Of a DNA stretch of 64,000 nucleotides, positions 31,684-45,235 are shown piece after piece (positions within the stretch are counted from its first letter, which is position 1; each line of letters starts with the position of its first letter). The stretch is from Papilionanthe hookeriana x Papilionanthe teres (lineage: Eukaryota; Streptophyta; Magnoliopsida; Asparagales; Orchidaceae): assembly GCA_022702705.1 (NCBI GenBank), contig CM040433.1:16023682-16087681 (forward strand), written 5' to 3'. A program made the position numbers and the translations under genes. The notes under the pieces were generated by a model. The model had not been told where the DNA came from. It searched no databases and saw only the letters and a program-made list of their open reading frames with translations.

Positions 31684-34299
31684 CCCCTCACCCTCTCGGC
31701 CAAAGGAGGTGCTGAACCAAACCTTAAGGAAACTCTGCCAAAATCATTCCAGACCACTCTCCTCACATAGAGCACTTGATCCCCACTGAATTCCAGCCCC
31801 AATTCCCTCCAGCTGAGCCCAATTTTGAGCTCAAACTTTAGTCCAAAAACCAGGACACTTCTTCACAGTGAGCCAATCCCCAAATTGATTGGTCCTACAC
31901 CTTCACCTGGACCAAGAGGAGAAGTTTCCCACCGAAAGCCCCATCTTCAGGACACCCGGTTGCTCCGACCTCCAAGCTTTGTGATCGGCCGTGGTTACTT
32001 TCATAGCTAGACAATTCACTGGGCCGAGGGACTTCATCCGGAGCCTACTTGGACCCAATCGAAGGTGACACAACTCTCGGATCGAAGCTTCACTTCTCCG
32101 AGCAAAGGTATGGACTCACTCTTCTTCCCGAGCTTACGGAGATTCTCCATTTAATTTGAGTCAATTTAAATACATGTTTACCATATGGATGTGTTCGTCT
32201 CCTCAAGACGAATCCATAGAAGCATAAGAACACGAAAATCCGTTGAGAATCGAGTGAGAAATTAGGGCTAGAAGGTTGACGGTCACGGGTGCACACCAGT
32301 CGTAGACGATGACCAGGAACCGTCGGATCGCGCGTGTATCGGATGGACGGCTTGGATTGCGTCGGACCAGATGATGGTACGTGAACCGCGGGGCCCCGGG
32401 CAGCCGAGTCAGGTGGCGGCGTCGAATGGGAGCGTGCCGCGTGGTCGTTCGGAGATGCCGAGGATGACAGGGCACCAACTCGGATAAGTAGATAAATAGG
32501 GTATTTTCTGATTTATTTAAATCCCGAACTTCAAAAATCCATATCTTTGTGTAGAAAAATCACAAAAATAAAATAAAAATACCCTCTTGCTCGGTGAACG
32601 GAGGAGAATAATGTGGAAAAGAAATTAATTAATTTTGTCCAGTATTTTATTTTTAATTAATTATTTACTCCCTGCATTGTTTTAATTCTCCATGCATTCA
32701 TACAATTCACCATGGCATGAGACCATAGGGCTTTTGAAGCCTCCGAACTCGGGAACATTCCCTGAATTTTCCAAGGTCAGAGGCCATCTCTGTGAAAAGT
32801 TATTGATTTTTCAAATGCATGTTGCTGTTTTGAGTATTTTAATTCCAAAAATTAGCATGTTGTGAAATAAATTCTAGAAAAATTTGGTGATGTTCCTTAT
32901 GACCAGAGAACCCTAGGAAAAATAGGACTTGAGTTAATTCACTCGTATTAACCCTAATCGGCCTAAATACCCAAAATTGAACTTTAATTAATTAGAGTTA
33001 ACCATAGATCAAATTGACTTGAAATCAATTCTCCACTGACCTTTAGGAGAGGAATCCACCATAAAAATTTCAAGTCAATTGGACTTGGTTAGCCCCATCA
33101 AATGGGTTGATTAAGCCACTTAGCCAAAATTAAACTTTGAAAATTCATAACTTTCAAAATGCTTTTCAAAAATTCACCAAATTGGTTTTGGAGCCTCTCT
33201 GATATTAGGGGAATTTAAGAAAATTAAAATTTCAATTTTCTTAAAAACTTGATTTTTTGCATTATTTTAATATTTTTAATAATTAAAAAATAATAAAAAT
33301 CACAAAAATAATAAAATTCACCAAAATGTCACATTTTGAATTCTAACCACTTAGGAACAAACCCCATATTTTTCTTATGTCTCTAGGTTGAGATATCAAA
33401 TTTTAAAGCCTTGGGGTAATTTTTAAAATTAAAAAAATACATTTTCTAGCATTTCCACTAAAATAATTCCAATAAATTAAGGAAAAATCAGAAAATTGTA
33501 AAATTTGGTTCTTTGGAATCCTTGATATCAGAGAGAATTTTAAAAATTATAAAATTTATTTTTCAACTTATATTCTATTTTTAAATTAATTAATACTCCA
33601 GAACTTAAAATAATTTTAATAAATAAAATATAATTCAAAAAATCACCAAAATTGGTCCAAGTGGTCCTCTGGTCATTAGGGATGTCCCATAATTTTCTTA
33701 AGAACAGAAACTTTCCCTTGGTCATATTATTAAATTTTCTTTGGAAATCCTTATTTTCCACCAAAAATAATTACATAAATAAATTAAATACAGAAAAATC
33801 ACATTTTCTCCTCTAATGTCTTTATTGACATATGAGTGAGGTCACATAAAAATTTCAAATACATTTAAGCTCAATTTAGTGAGTTATGAAATTATTAAGC
33901 TTGAAGGGCAAAATGGTAATTAAAATTTTAACCCTTAATTAAAACTTTAGGCTTAATAAAATTAAAGAGTAAAATATTTGATCTTAACCTGATTTGGATG
34001 ATTGAAATTTAAATAAGTAAAGGGTAGAAACCTATTAAACAATTCAACAACAATTGAAATGAATTTTAATTAAAATAATCAATTAAATTTGGAAGAATAA
34101 TAAAATTGGAATTATTAAAATAGGGATGTTATTAGGAAGAGGTTTGTTCTTTAATTTAAGAATCCCTAAATTAATCATCCCAATAATATTTAATTCTTAA
34201 TTAAAATGATAATCCAAATTCAAGATTTAAAATGCTAAAAGACTTAATCATTAAATTAAATTAAAGTTAAAACATTTAAATTAAATCCTTCTAAGATTT

Positions 34300-34645
34300 C
34301 AATTAAATTAATATTTTAACAATTAAAATTAAATCATCCTTAAAGCATAAAAAATAAAATATTAAATTAAAATTAAAATAAAATTAAATTAAAATTAAAA
34401 TTAAATTAAATTAAATTAAATTAAATTAAATTAAATTAAAATTTAAATTAAATTAAATTAGATTAAATTAAATTAAACTAAATTCAATTAAATTAAATTA
34501 AAACATATTAAATTAAATTAAGTTAAATAAAAAATAAAATCAAGTTAAAATAAAAATAAAATTAAATTAAAATTAAAACTAAACCAAATTAAATTAAATT
34601 AAAATTAAATTAAATTAAATTGAATTAAATATAACATCACCTAAG
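34300..34645. repeat. AATTA/TTAAA low-complexity array
   Basis: Near-continuous repeats of (TTAAA)n / (AATTA)n with sporadic interruptions. The longest pure run is about 34405-34440. Confidence 0.9.
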
Positions 34646-35874
34646 ACATGAAGAATTCAAAAAATAAATCTAAAACAACTTGAACACTATTCCAAACTTA
34701 AATCCATTAACTAAAATTAAATTAAATCATAAACCACTTGAACATCAATTTACCCTCAAAAGCTTTTGTTGTCATAACTCCTAAACGGAGCGTTAAGTGA
34801 AGTGTTACTTCACTTATAGGATATCCAAACATCCTAATTCACTGAGCAAGAAATAAAACTTAACTTAAACACCCTAGATGATTAATTCACCTGCACAATA
34901 GAATTTATTTGAACTTAGGACAATTCCCGAAATATTGAAAAGATGTTTAAGATTCGTCTTAAACACTTCCTCAATATGATGGAACGTCCTTAAGAACAAA
35001 TTGAGCTTAGTTGTTCTTTGGTGAAGAAAATCATCCTTAAAACCAAGAATCGAAGACCCAGACGTCATAGGAATGACTAGCTATAGGATTAGGATTTTGG
35101 TAGAAAACCATAACCCTTCCCTTAGCTTTACTAGGAAATTACTACAAATGCTTAAATGCTCTAAATTGTATTTTAAGTGCAGCTTGGGATGACGGGAAGA
35201 CCCTCCGAGTACGCTTTTATTTTATTGCAATTTATCTTACCGCAATTCATTTATTCGTGTTGCACTTTACCTTTCTTGCATGATAAACAACAGTTGCATG
35301 AAAACCTACACCTTTAGGACAGAAACCAAAACTGAAACCCATAACTAAATTAAAAGTCATTAAAAGATAAAATTCACCGCCACAACATTTCAAAATATAA
35401 AAAAACAACTCAAAATTTAATCACAAACAGAACAACAAAACTACAACTACAACTAAATTAAAACGTCTCGTCGAATGATCGGGAATACCTCGGATGATGT
35501 AACCCACGTGTTGCTAACGGGATTTCCCACGGTCTAAATGAAAGTGCGGAACTCATTTAGTTGAGTTTAGCAAATTCATCCGGACTAAGTGAATTCGATG
35601 AAAATAACGGTGTCGGGATGACGGAACCGTGGGATCTTAATCGGTTCGTTTAATCAACTTTAAGACCTGTTTTAATTAAAATATTAAAGACACATGGAAA
35701 TTAAGACTTTCTTTAAAACCAAACACTTCTCTCATCTCCCGATTTATGACTTCTACAACTAAACCTCTCGCAACAACAAGGAGCTCGGAGCATGGTGGGC
35801 AACGACGGCCATCGTCATCAGCAGAAACCCGTGTCTACTTCAAGCAAAACTTTCCTTAGAATTAAATAACCAAG

Positions 35875-36065
35875 CCGTAGGACTTCGAGGTAGCTCGCTC
35901 TAGTGCAACATAAATCCTCAATTCTTCGTTAGGCATTTGCATGATCATATCATGTAAATTAAGCCCTAACCGGTCTTAGGACTCCGAGGTAGTCGTCCGA
36001 TACGACATAAACCCTCACATTTTCGAGGCTATTGGTATGATTTTATCATACTAATATAAGTCCTA
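35875..36065. repeat. About 95-bp diverged tandem duplication in G1
   Basis: Both halves (from about 35875 and 35971) carry TAGGACTYCGAGGTAG, CGACATAAA or CAACATAAA with CCTCA, ATGAT..TATCAT and end in a TAAGYCCTAA-like word. Confidence 0.6.
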
Positions 36066-36361
36066 ATTAATTAAAATTGGCAAGATCAAAACATTAAATA
36101 AACATTAGGACTTTCTTAAATTCAAGCCAAACAATAGGATAGTTTGGGAAGTTGCCAAGATTCTTCTTGGATCCTCAGCTTCTCCTACTTTTCTTCCATT
36201 GGACTCCTGAAAATAACTGTTCCAAATTTGATCCATTCCCTATTGAAATTTCCAAAATTCAATCCTTTGAAAACCTTAAACTTTGAAATTCTTGAGAGCA
36301 AAACCACTGATCATTATCAAGAGTTTTCTTAAATGATTCACTTCATTTAAGATGTAATTAA

Positions 36362-36557
36362 CTATAGGGGCTTGCCCTTATAGGGAACTTTAAGAACCCG
36401 AGTAATATAAACCCCGCTTAATTCATTTATATTAAGCGAGGGAACTTGTCGGCTTATAAAATTGGTTCGCGGACCAAACGGATGTCACAAACCTTTCTAG
36501 TTTATTTAATCGAGCCCCATCATCAAGCAGTGTGTCTATTCTTTGGGATAGATACAC
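36362..36557 (+). other. Cluster of hairpins near the G1 end
   Basis: Three stems: CTATAGGGG-CTTG-CCCTTATAG (36362-36383), CGCTTAAT-(8 nt)-ATTAAGCG (36415-36438) and GTGTCTAT-(8 nt)-ATAGATACAC (36532-36557, with a bulge). A fourth, TAAGTGAAGT-GTT-ACTTCACTTA, lies at 34794-34816. Confidence 0.55.
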
Positions 36558-36903
36558 GGTTTGTGGTGCGGCGCTCGTTTATATAAACTATTCGGGATAT
36601 GACATCAGTTTGATTTCATATCTTAAAATTTTCAAATTTAAAATTATTTTCAAAATCAAATACTACTTTCTAAATTATATATATATTTAAATTAAATTTA
36701 AAATTCGCCAACAATTTCTATAGGCGACCCCTTTTCAAAAATACAACACATAACCTAAAAATAAGCCGTACATACACTTATCCGAATAACTTGATCCTTA
36801 CATTTCTTATATAAATAAGGGTCGTCCCAAAAGTAAGATTTGGTTTCATATTAATTTTTTTCGTTGTTGATATTTTAATCCGATGAGTACAATAACACTT
36901 ACT

Positions 36904-37707
36904 ATAAAATTCACAATGTTGTTATACCATGGAACACATCACTCAGAAATATCATATAACTGTTCATTAGAAGAATTTTTTATTCATCATCAAAATTATA
37001 AAAAATTTCCTGTTTAAGCCTTAATAAATGATCAACAATTTGATTATTAGATCCATTTGTATCAATTACCTTGAAATTAATTCTTGCATCTGAAGGACTC
37101 ATATAAAAAATCTTGGTTTAACATCATTCTTATGCATAAGATATTTAATCACAAAATGATTAGTATGAACTATACATTTCATTCCAATAAGGTATGGTAT
37201 AAATTTATCAAAAAGCATATACTATTGCCAATAATTTGTTTTCAGTAGTAGTATAATTCTTAAGAGTTTCATTAACTGTTTTACTAGCACAGTATATAAA
37301 TTTAAAAATTTCATCTTAGTTTTGCCCTAACACGACCTCAATAACATAATCACTCGCATCACACATTAATTCAAACAGTTTTGCCCAATCAGGTGAAACA
37401 AAAATAGGTGCGGTGATTAATTTTCCTTTAATAAATTAAAGGCATGTAGACATTCATGGTTGAAATCAAACATTTCATTCTCCAATAGATGACATAAAAC
37501 ATGCTGATTTTTGAAAAATAATTAATATATCGCCCATAAAATTCAGCATGTTCTAGAAAACTCCTAACTCCTCTCACTGAGTAGGAGGAGGTAGTTTAAC
37601 AATAACTTGTATTTTAGCTGGATCTATTTCCATACCATTTTTAGAAACCATATGCCCTAAAACAATTTCTCCCGTGACTCGAAATTGGCATTTTTCCTAA
37701 TTGAGAA
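36904..37707 (-). pseudogene. Ath2 RNase H remnant
   Basis: Resumption of Ath2 after G1. Minus-strand pieces match Ath1: a DASD-type start near 37350, YLIGMKCIVHTNHF-like near 37150-37190, and the segment preceding integrase (EQLYDI) near 36950. About 150 bp of the region between RNase H and integrase seen in Ath3 is missing at the insertion point. Several stops. Confidence 0.65.
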
Positions 37708-38590
37708 CTACATTTTTTTCTTCATAGCTTTTAAAACTCTTGCTAAATGATTTAAAAAAGAATCAAAGGAGGTTCCAAAAACTAAAAATTCATTCATGAA
37801 AACTTCAATTCCTTTCTCAATTAAATCACAGAAAGTGGACATCATGCATCTTTGAAAAAATACAAGTGCATTGCATAAACCAAAAGGCATGTTTCTTAAT
37901 GCAAATATTTCATAAGGACTTGTGAACGTTTTCTTTACTTGGTCCCCAGGAGCTATAGGTATCTGGTGGTATTCTAAATATCCATCAAAAAAATAAAAAT
38001 ATCGATACCCAGCTAGCCTATCCAACATTTGGACTAGAAAAGGTAGAGGAAAGTGATATTTTCTTGTGGCAAGATTTAATTTTTTATAATTAATACAAAT
38101 TTGCCACCCAGCAGCCTGTCTTGTTAGAATGAAATTCATTCTGTTCATTTATAACTATGATTACTCCTTTAAGACAACAGTGAATCAGACTGATCCAAGC
38201 ACTATCATAAATAGGTCAGATGATTCCAGATCTAACCACTTTAAAATTTCCTTTTTTACAACTTCTTTCATGCCAGGATTCAATCTTCTTTGAGGATCTG
38301 ACCTAGGTTAATGATTATCTTCCATTAAAATTCTATGCATACAAATTGAAAGGCTGTTATCTTTAATATCTGCTAAAGTTCATCCAAAGTCTTTCTTATA
38401 ATTTCTCAAAGTTTCCATTAATTTATCTTCTTACATTTGAGTCAAATTTGAGGATATTATAAGAAGTAGTCTAGATGAGTTTCCTAGAAAGTCATACTTT
38501 AAATGCGTTGGGAGTACTTTTATCTCAACTTCAAAAGGCTCTTCAATAGATGGAATTAAATATTTACCATTTTCTGTAGTATCTCAAATC
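37708..38590 (-). pseudogene. Ath2 reverse transcriptase, catalytic box altered
   Basis: The frame 38148-37708 keeps WQICINYKKLN, HFPLPFLVQMLDRLAG, MPFGLCNALVFFQRCM and CDLIEKGIEVFM. The catalytic box reads FMNEF instead of FMDDF, so both aspartates are lost and the enzyme would be dead even if expressed. The upstream fingers (38160-38480) are recognisable only in pieces. Confidence 0.8.
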
Positions 38591-39605
38591 TAAAACCTCT
38601 CTTGAATATAGTTTGAATCCTCAGAAAACAACATCTTCAACTCATCGTAAAACTCCATTTCAATCTCTTCTTTAAACTCATATGTTTTAGTCTTATTTTC
38701 AATTTTTTTTTGGAAATGGTTGCTACTTAAATAATCCATTATCGTCATCTGATACTTCATAGACTTTAGCACATTAAAAGTAACTTCTTGGTCATTAATT
38801 CTCATAGTTAACTCTCTTTTCTAAACACCTATCATAGCTCGTCCGGTAGCAATGAAATGTCTCCCTAAAATGATTAGTAACTCTTTATCTTCCTCCATAT
38901 TTAATACGATAAAATCTACAGGGAAGATAAAATTATTCACTTTAACAATCACATCTTCTATAACACCCTTATGATAAGTGATTGATCGATCAACTAACTG
39001 AAGGGTTACAACAGTGGGAGAAATCTCTCTTAAGCCTAACCTTCTGAATATTGATAAGGGCATGTGTTTAATTCTAGCTCCTAAATCACATAAAGCTTTT
39101 TCGCATAATATTTCTTCTATCGCACAAGGAATAGTAAAGCTACTAGAATATTAAAGTTTTTGAGGAAGCTTTTTATGAATTATTGCAATGCATTCTTCAA
39201 TAAGTGCCATAGTTTCATGATCACTAAACTTCATTTTCTTATTTAAGATATATTTAATAAAACTTTACATAACTTAGCATATGTTTTAAAGCTTCAATGA
39301 AGTGAATATTTATCGTTAGCTTCTTAAATATTTCTAGGAACTTAAAAAATTGTTGATCTAGCTTCTACTATCTAAGTATTTGAGGGAATGGAGGTGGTGG
39401 TTTTTTTGAATTAGTTTTAGTTGGAGAAATTGGTTTTTCCAAATCCTTAGAATCATTTTCTTTAGAACCTTCAGTTTCCTTCATTTCTCTCTCAACTTCA
39501 ATCTATTTTTACACTTAAGTATCCAAATCTCTACCACTTCTCAGCTTGAAAACTCTAACTTCCACTTTGTTTTTATCTTTTGGATTAATTTCATTGTTAC
39601 TATGA
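38590..39605 (-). pseudogene. Ath2 protease and gag C-terminal remnant
   Basis: Frame 39063-38821 matches the protease (VTLQLVDRSITYHKGVIED, FIFPVDFIVL, IILGRHFIATGRAM). Its active site, CDLGARIKHMP, lies just upstream (about 39060-39092). Gag tail pieces (PPPPFPQ near 39390, INPK near 39575) follow up to about 39605, where similarity to the family stops abruptly; the rest of gag and the 5' LTR are missing. Confidence 0.75.
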
Positions 39606-39609
39606 ATAT

Positions 39610-40518
39610 TTTGTTTTCTTTTATTTTTCTCTCTTTTTTTTTTGAAGGATTTGTCAGCCCGTCGATCTTCGTATACTTACCTTTTTCAAATAAATCTCTT
39701 TTCCAAGTCATATGAATGACCAAGAGAAGGGAGGAACCAGAAAACAGGGACATACGACAAAGCAAAAAATAAGAGAAAAAACAAAACGTGGAGAGCCTAC
39801 GTACAGTAAATTTCACAAGGATATACCAAGTATGTCCGCCCAAACAAGATGGGGAGGAGGCAGTTTGGTCCAATATCCGTGAAAGAATGCCTACGTAGAC
39901 TGCCCATAACTAGAGGTTTAGGTGTAGGTGCCTACTCTGGTGTCATGAATGCTCTCAAGGGATTGTATCCCACCTAGTTAATTACATCTCGAGGGTTGCC
40001 CAAGAATAATTTTGATCCAAAGAAGTTTTGTTTGCCTGAGAGTGACAACTAGCACAGAGCTATCAAAGGAGGTTGTCTCGTAGGGGGGATGATTTGATAC
40101 TTCTAAGCTCTCGTAAAGCTATTGGGTAGAAAGTAAGCCTCTCGCATTCTAGGTGGGTAGCGGCTCATCAGCATATGAAGCCCGTGAAATAACTGAATCA
40201 TCCCAACGGTGGAATCCTAATACTTCAAAGTACATCCAGACCATAAGGGCATAGGACAAATCATCGTATCTAAACGGGCGACAGCTCATTGGCAATCGGG
40301 TTGTCGAGATGATGCCAATGAAGGGAAAAAAAGAGACAGGGCTCAATAGTGGTAGTCAAAGGAGGGGAAGAGTAATCATTAAAAGGTGGAGGTAGTTGGG
40401 TTAGGGTACCAAAGACCCATCATCCCAAGCCACTATGACCCCAAATCTACCTGGCCATGAAGGTAGTTGACCCAACACATCCTGAGATTCCCGGTCAGTA
40501 ATATGTGAATTGTGTCAT
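39610..40518. other. Unidentified segment between Ath2 and Ath3
   Basis: Less AT-rich than its neighbours, with no match to Athila parts, G1/G2 or known coding motifs. Minus-strand frames of 110 codons (39873-39541) and 65 codons (40346-40149) have no recognised features. It may be part of another element whose ends are lost. Confidence 0.35.
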
Positions 40519-42304
40519 TGGTGAACGACTTTTATATGCAAGAATTTTTGAACTTAGATTTATATATTTATAATGATTTTGTAAAGTCACAATTTTAAAC
40601 GTAAGTATACGTATCGTTTCAAGTAATACAGGGCTCTATTGGAGTCATAGTTATTGATCCCACAAGGAAGTTTAATTTTAAGAAATTAATAGATTTTCAA
40701 ATTAAAAGAAATTGTATATTTTTTTTATTTCTTTTCAAAATTCAGATTTTAAGTTTAATGAAACTTCTACTAGAAGTAAGTAAAGCAGCAATAAAGTAAA
40801 GGTTAATGCAAGTATAAATAAAATAACTTTTTCCTTTTTAACCAATCCAAGATTTTTTTAGAAAAACTATCATTCGTGGAGAACTTAAAATTATGGTATT
40901 GCGTCAAATAGAAGCAATCCTATTCTTTACCTTCGCTCGATAGTATAAAGAACATTGGCTAATCTATAGATTGGTTTAGGATGTATTATTAGTAGAATGG
41001 GTTAATCTAGGCTCATACTTCTAGATGTCCAAGGGTGGCTATGGTCGGCCCTACTATTGACCCGTTCCTTTTCTATAAACCAAATTATTAGAATTTAGTC
41101 TATCACTCTAAAAACTAATTAATTCTATGCCCAATAAATAATATTTTCCTATTTATTTGCACTTCACCTTGAATAACCCGCACATGGCCTTCGATTACCC
41201 AAGGATTCATGTGATATCTACTAGTTAAGAACTCATCTCCAGATAGGTCTCAAAATTCTTCAACAGGTTTTAACAATTTAAATGACCAGTTTAAAAAGTA
41301 AATTAAGATCAGGTATGAATATCATCGCAATAATTTTTAAAATTAAGTTATGTTCTTCAACAAAATCAAATTATCTTATTATCTTTTCATGGTTGAAAGG
41401 AGAAAGAAAAGTAACTACTCAGAACAAATTGAATTCACACAAAAAAATATATTTTTAAAACTTTGAACCAAGTTACAAATACTTATCTGGAATGTTCCTT
41501 CAAGTGATCCTTTGACTCCTACGGACTCCACTGCAAAGCACAAGACTTCAACAGCTCCAACACTTACAAACTTTCACTTACTACTCTCGGAATTAAGTAG
41601 TAGCACTCAAAATAACTAAAATAAACTCACTAAATACTTAAGAAGAATATATGGTGGCTCTCTAAAACTATCTCCGGATGCTGGAGAACTAAAAGAGGGG
41701 CCGGTTCTCTGTAGAAATGTCTCATATTTATAGAGCTTCAAAAATGACCAGGGGTTGCTTAAGGCAACTCTTTAAAATTTGTCCAAATTCGATGAATTTT
41801 CTAGAAAGTAACTGTGGCGGTGCCTAGGCACTGGGATCTGGCGCCTAGGCGCCGGGATCTGGCGCCTTGGCACCTGACTCCGTGACCAAGTCTTCGCGCC
41901 TCTTCACTTTGGATCGCACCTCATCGCGATTAAAACTGTTTTCCTGTGTCCAGATGCATTGTATCACATGTCCTATGTATCAGGATTAACTTCCAGTCTT
42001 TTAGAAGGTCTAATAACCGCTTAACACCATCAAAATAACTGCCCAAAGTTGTCAAAAATCTTATCTGCTTCAGTATTGAACTGGCGCGTAGGTGCCGGAT
42101 TCTGGAGCCTAGGCGCCAGACCTATAATTTTGGAAACTTTGCTTTTTAGCTTTATTTTTGCTCTTTTTTGCTCCTTTTTCCTTCTTGAACTGCTTTTTTT
42201 ATCACCTATATCCAAAAACATAAAAATACATTTCATTAAAGCATAATATCCTTAAAAATTGAATCATAAATAAGGCATAAAAATATGTACTTTTTAAGTG
42301 GATA
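40519..42304 (-). repeat. Ath3 3' LTR
   Basis: Minus-strand start TATCCACTT (TG probably mutated to TA) follows the PPT, and the end reads GTTCACCA. It has palindromic clusters at about 42085-42119 and 41817-41880 (three 21-bp units). CTATAAATATGAG, near 41720-41740, acts as TATA box. Confidence 0.85.
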
Positions 42305-43707
42305 GAATTCTCCCAAACTTAAACGTTACTTGTCCTCAGGTAACCCTTTTTATTACATAAAATGTATAACATTTGGAATGGAGTTTAAATATTTAAGATT
42401 CCTTGTAATTTTTGGTTTTATAAATGCTCTAGTAAATCTTTAACCAAATTTCACTAATTAAGGTTAATTTTAAGAATTTAAAGAATACTTAACTACCAAA
42501 TCATAAGACTTTAAAATTTTCATTTATTTCAAGAATAATTGTAATTTATCATATTAAGGTCACATAGATAATTTACAAGAAAATTACTTTCATGAAAATT
42601 TTTCTAGTAAAGATGCTTGTACATAAAAATTAAGTTAAAAATGTAATTTGTTTTCTTCTTATAAGATAATTTAAGTGAAGCCAATTTTTGATTAGGCATC
42701 TCCTCAAGCTTCTCCTCACATTTCTTTTTTCTTTGCTCTTTTCTTCTTTTTTTTATGGATATTTTTCAATCCCCCTTTTCACAATTTTTGAGGATTACTA
42801 TATATGGATAGCCTGTTAATAATTTTGAACTTCACTATCCTTAACTTATATTTAAAAACTTATACATTTTCACTTAATTAATATGACATTCTTAATAAGT
42901 ATTTTTCAATAATTATTTCAATATTTTTTTTTTCAAGTAATAATCTTGATTCCTTAGTGTTTCAAAAATATAATTCTCTTTACTGTAAATAGAAAAATTT
43001 TTAATCTTACTGTTCTTTAAGTTAAATAATTCTATTCTTAAAATCAATCAAAATTATTATAATTTTAGTTAAGTTTAATAAATTATTTATAAATTCAAAA
43101 ATATAAGTAATCTTAAATAAATTTTTTTTCATTCCTTATGCTACGTTAATATTTTTAAAGAAAATATTAGTACATAAGGACAAATAACATTTAAATTTCA
43201 AAGAATTTTTCCCTTCCCCCAAACTTCAGTTTTGGCATAAACATGAATTATAAAAATTCCTAAGGCAAGAGAGAAAAGAATAGCATATTTCTACCAGGAA
43301 TTTTTCTAAGTATATGAAAAATAATCTAGAAAGGAAAATTTTATTTCTATACATGCTTTTTATGAATATAAAAGGAAAGTTCTAAGCATATATAGAAAAA
43401 TTTTAGTAAGCAAGATCAATTTCTACATAATTTTTTTTTATAATTTTAAACAACAATAACTAAGCTAGACAGGTGTACTGATTGCTATACTATAACCGAA
43501 ACAAAACATCTCATTACGGAAATAAACTCTAACAATCCAACAATCATCAATACAACAATAAGTGTCTAAGAATCAATAAACTCTAAACATCAAAAGTACA
43601 CTAACATCAACAGTGCATCAAACATAAAAGCAAATCATCACATACATCCAAAACTAACACACTAACAAAACAAAACATAAATAACACAACTACACAATCC
43701 TAAAAAT
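42305..43707 (-). other. Ath3 3' untranslated region with two polypurine tracts and PPT hairpin
   Basis: In minus orientation: internal tract GAAGTTTGGGGGAAGGGAAA (about 43226-43207), CTATCCATATATAGTAATCC (about 42814-42795), the purine-rich stretch and the GCCTAATCAAAAATTGGC stem (about 42697-42680), hairpin at 42344-42325, and TTTAAGTTTGGGAGAATTC (42323-42305) as 3' PPT. Confidence 0.7.
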
Positions 43708-44878
43708 TTACTCATCACTAGCTATCTCCTCATCTTCATCATCATCAAAAGAAAAATCTACATTCTTGTTGTGGAGATCAAATGGTGAGAATCTATGGCA
43801 GGTCGGGAACTGAACAGAATGATCACCCTTAAGGAATTTAACAAGACTTTCAGAATACTCTGCATCAAAATCATTCTTCCTCTGGGTTTACTCAGAAAGA
43901 TGATCTAATTTCAAATTAATAGTATCCACTCTACACTGAGTCAAAAGTAACATATTCTGCTGCTCTATAAATTTTTCATACATATTTTTCCAAAAACTAG
44001 ATGGTGGCTCAGCAGCACAAGTAGAGGGTGGGTCGAGAAGTAGAAGGTCTACCTGAAGTAGGTAATGAGCTTGAGGGTGCGGTAGAACTCTTACCTCGAA
44101 GTCGATCATAAATACTAACACTTTCTCGTCCAATGGGCTTGGTAGACTTGAGCTTCTCCTCTGAAAGCTCAGCAACAACTCCAACATTTTCACACAGAGA
44201 ATAAATCAGAGATGAGAATCCCAATCCCACAGAAGTACCAGAACGAGCAGTGGCCTCTATAGAATCATAAATAATACTCCCAACATCAATTGGTTTCCTC
44301 TCCTGTATGCAGTAGTTGAGGATAGCTCTGTCCTTTGTGACCTCACTCAAATGGTTGGATGGAAGGAGACGAGCAGAAATAAAGTAATGTCAGGCCTTAG
44401 AAACACCATTTAGCTTAGAAGATGAAAAATTTACCCGTTTTTCGTTCCAGATTTTCCAAGCTCCTGTACCATTTGTCAAATATGCAGTAATCATCTCCAA
44501 ATCTCCCTCAGATGGAGATAATCCAGAATAGTACCACTCAATGTTCAGTGAAAGGTCGTAGAAAATGTTGATTCTCTAAGGAGTAAATCCTACTCCAACT
44601 CCTCTCATGAAGATCTTGTAATCTTTGGCATCCATGAAATTTGCATAAAATTCCCTGACGACAGGGATAACAACGACAACAGTGAAGTAGCAGAATTGTT
44701 GCCAGTTCAGTGCAACGATCGTACCTTCAATCCTTGCACCAGGATTGTAGAAACTCCTCTCTGTGATAAATTTTCTTGTCGTAGCAAAATTGTTGTAACA
44801 GAAATGTGCTGGGGCAGTGGCAAATTTGCTACGATCGAAATTTTCTCGTTCTTTCCCTTGCTTAGATTTCGGAGCCAT
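43708..44878 (-). pseudogene. Ath3 ORF-B, broken
   Basis: ATG 44878 (MAPKSKQGKERENFDRSKFA). It has RKFITERSFYNPGARIEGTI, NWQQFCYFTVVVVIPVVREFYANF, DYKIFMRGVGVGFTP, then DRAILNYCIQERKPIDVGSII, SVGLGFSSLIYSLC, a Ser/Pro/Thr linker (about 44090-44010), EPPSSFWKNMYEKF and the acidic tail with VQFPTC. Breaks are TAG at about 44578-44576, TGA near 44389 (Trp in Ath1), a shift near 44030 and TAA near 43890. The natural stop is TAA at 43710-43708. A 'Transposase_32'-like protein of unknown role. Confidence 0.75.
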
Positions 44879-45235
44879 CTAAACGTAAGAGAAAGAAAAC
44901 ACAAAATAAATTGAAGGATTAAAAGAATCAGCTTATTTAAGCTTTTAAAAACTTACATAAAGCTTCAAATCCATGGATTAAACTCCAAAAATCTAAATTT
45001 TCAGTTTTGCTCAAAAGTTGATAAATCCATGGTGAAAATAAAAAATAAATGGATTAGAAGGTAGATCTGACATCGAGATGAAGAAATAGAGTGATTCCAA
45101 GCTCAAAAACTCAAAAATCCGACCTAAAAATGGATCCCTAGGGTTGCTTTTCTTGAAATATGGAGGAAGAAGGAGCTTAGGCATCGTTATTGGTGTCGGT
45201 GGGTTTAAAAGCCCGATTTTCGGGTCAGGCCAAAC

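Larger units (their letters stand above)
29283..36898 (+). mobile_element. G1: 7.6-kb long-LTR insertion (solo or LTR-only element) inside Ath2
   Basis: It starts TGGGTTTTTAAAAAGGG, after TTACT (29278-29282), and a TTACT recurs at 36899-36903 where Ath2 pol resumes. No coding domain was found. The first half (29283 to about 34100) matches G2 (57260 down to about 53690): GTTGACCTCATTTTTGATGAGG at 29315, the C-rich tract, the TATA zone, and TTGCTCGGTGAACGGAGG at 32587. Landmarks are TATTTAAACCCC at 31676 with a leader, a GC-rich patch (32290-32470), an AATTA array, hairpins, and GGCGACCCC at about 36723, which may be a PBS remnant. No second copy of the start exists inside, so it is a solo or truncated giant LTR. 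Size and layout recall Ogre/Tat elements, a guess. Confidence 0.6.
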
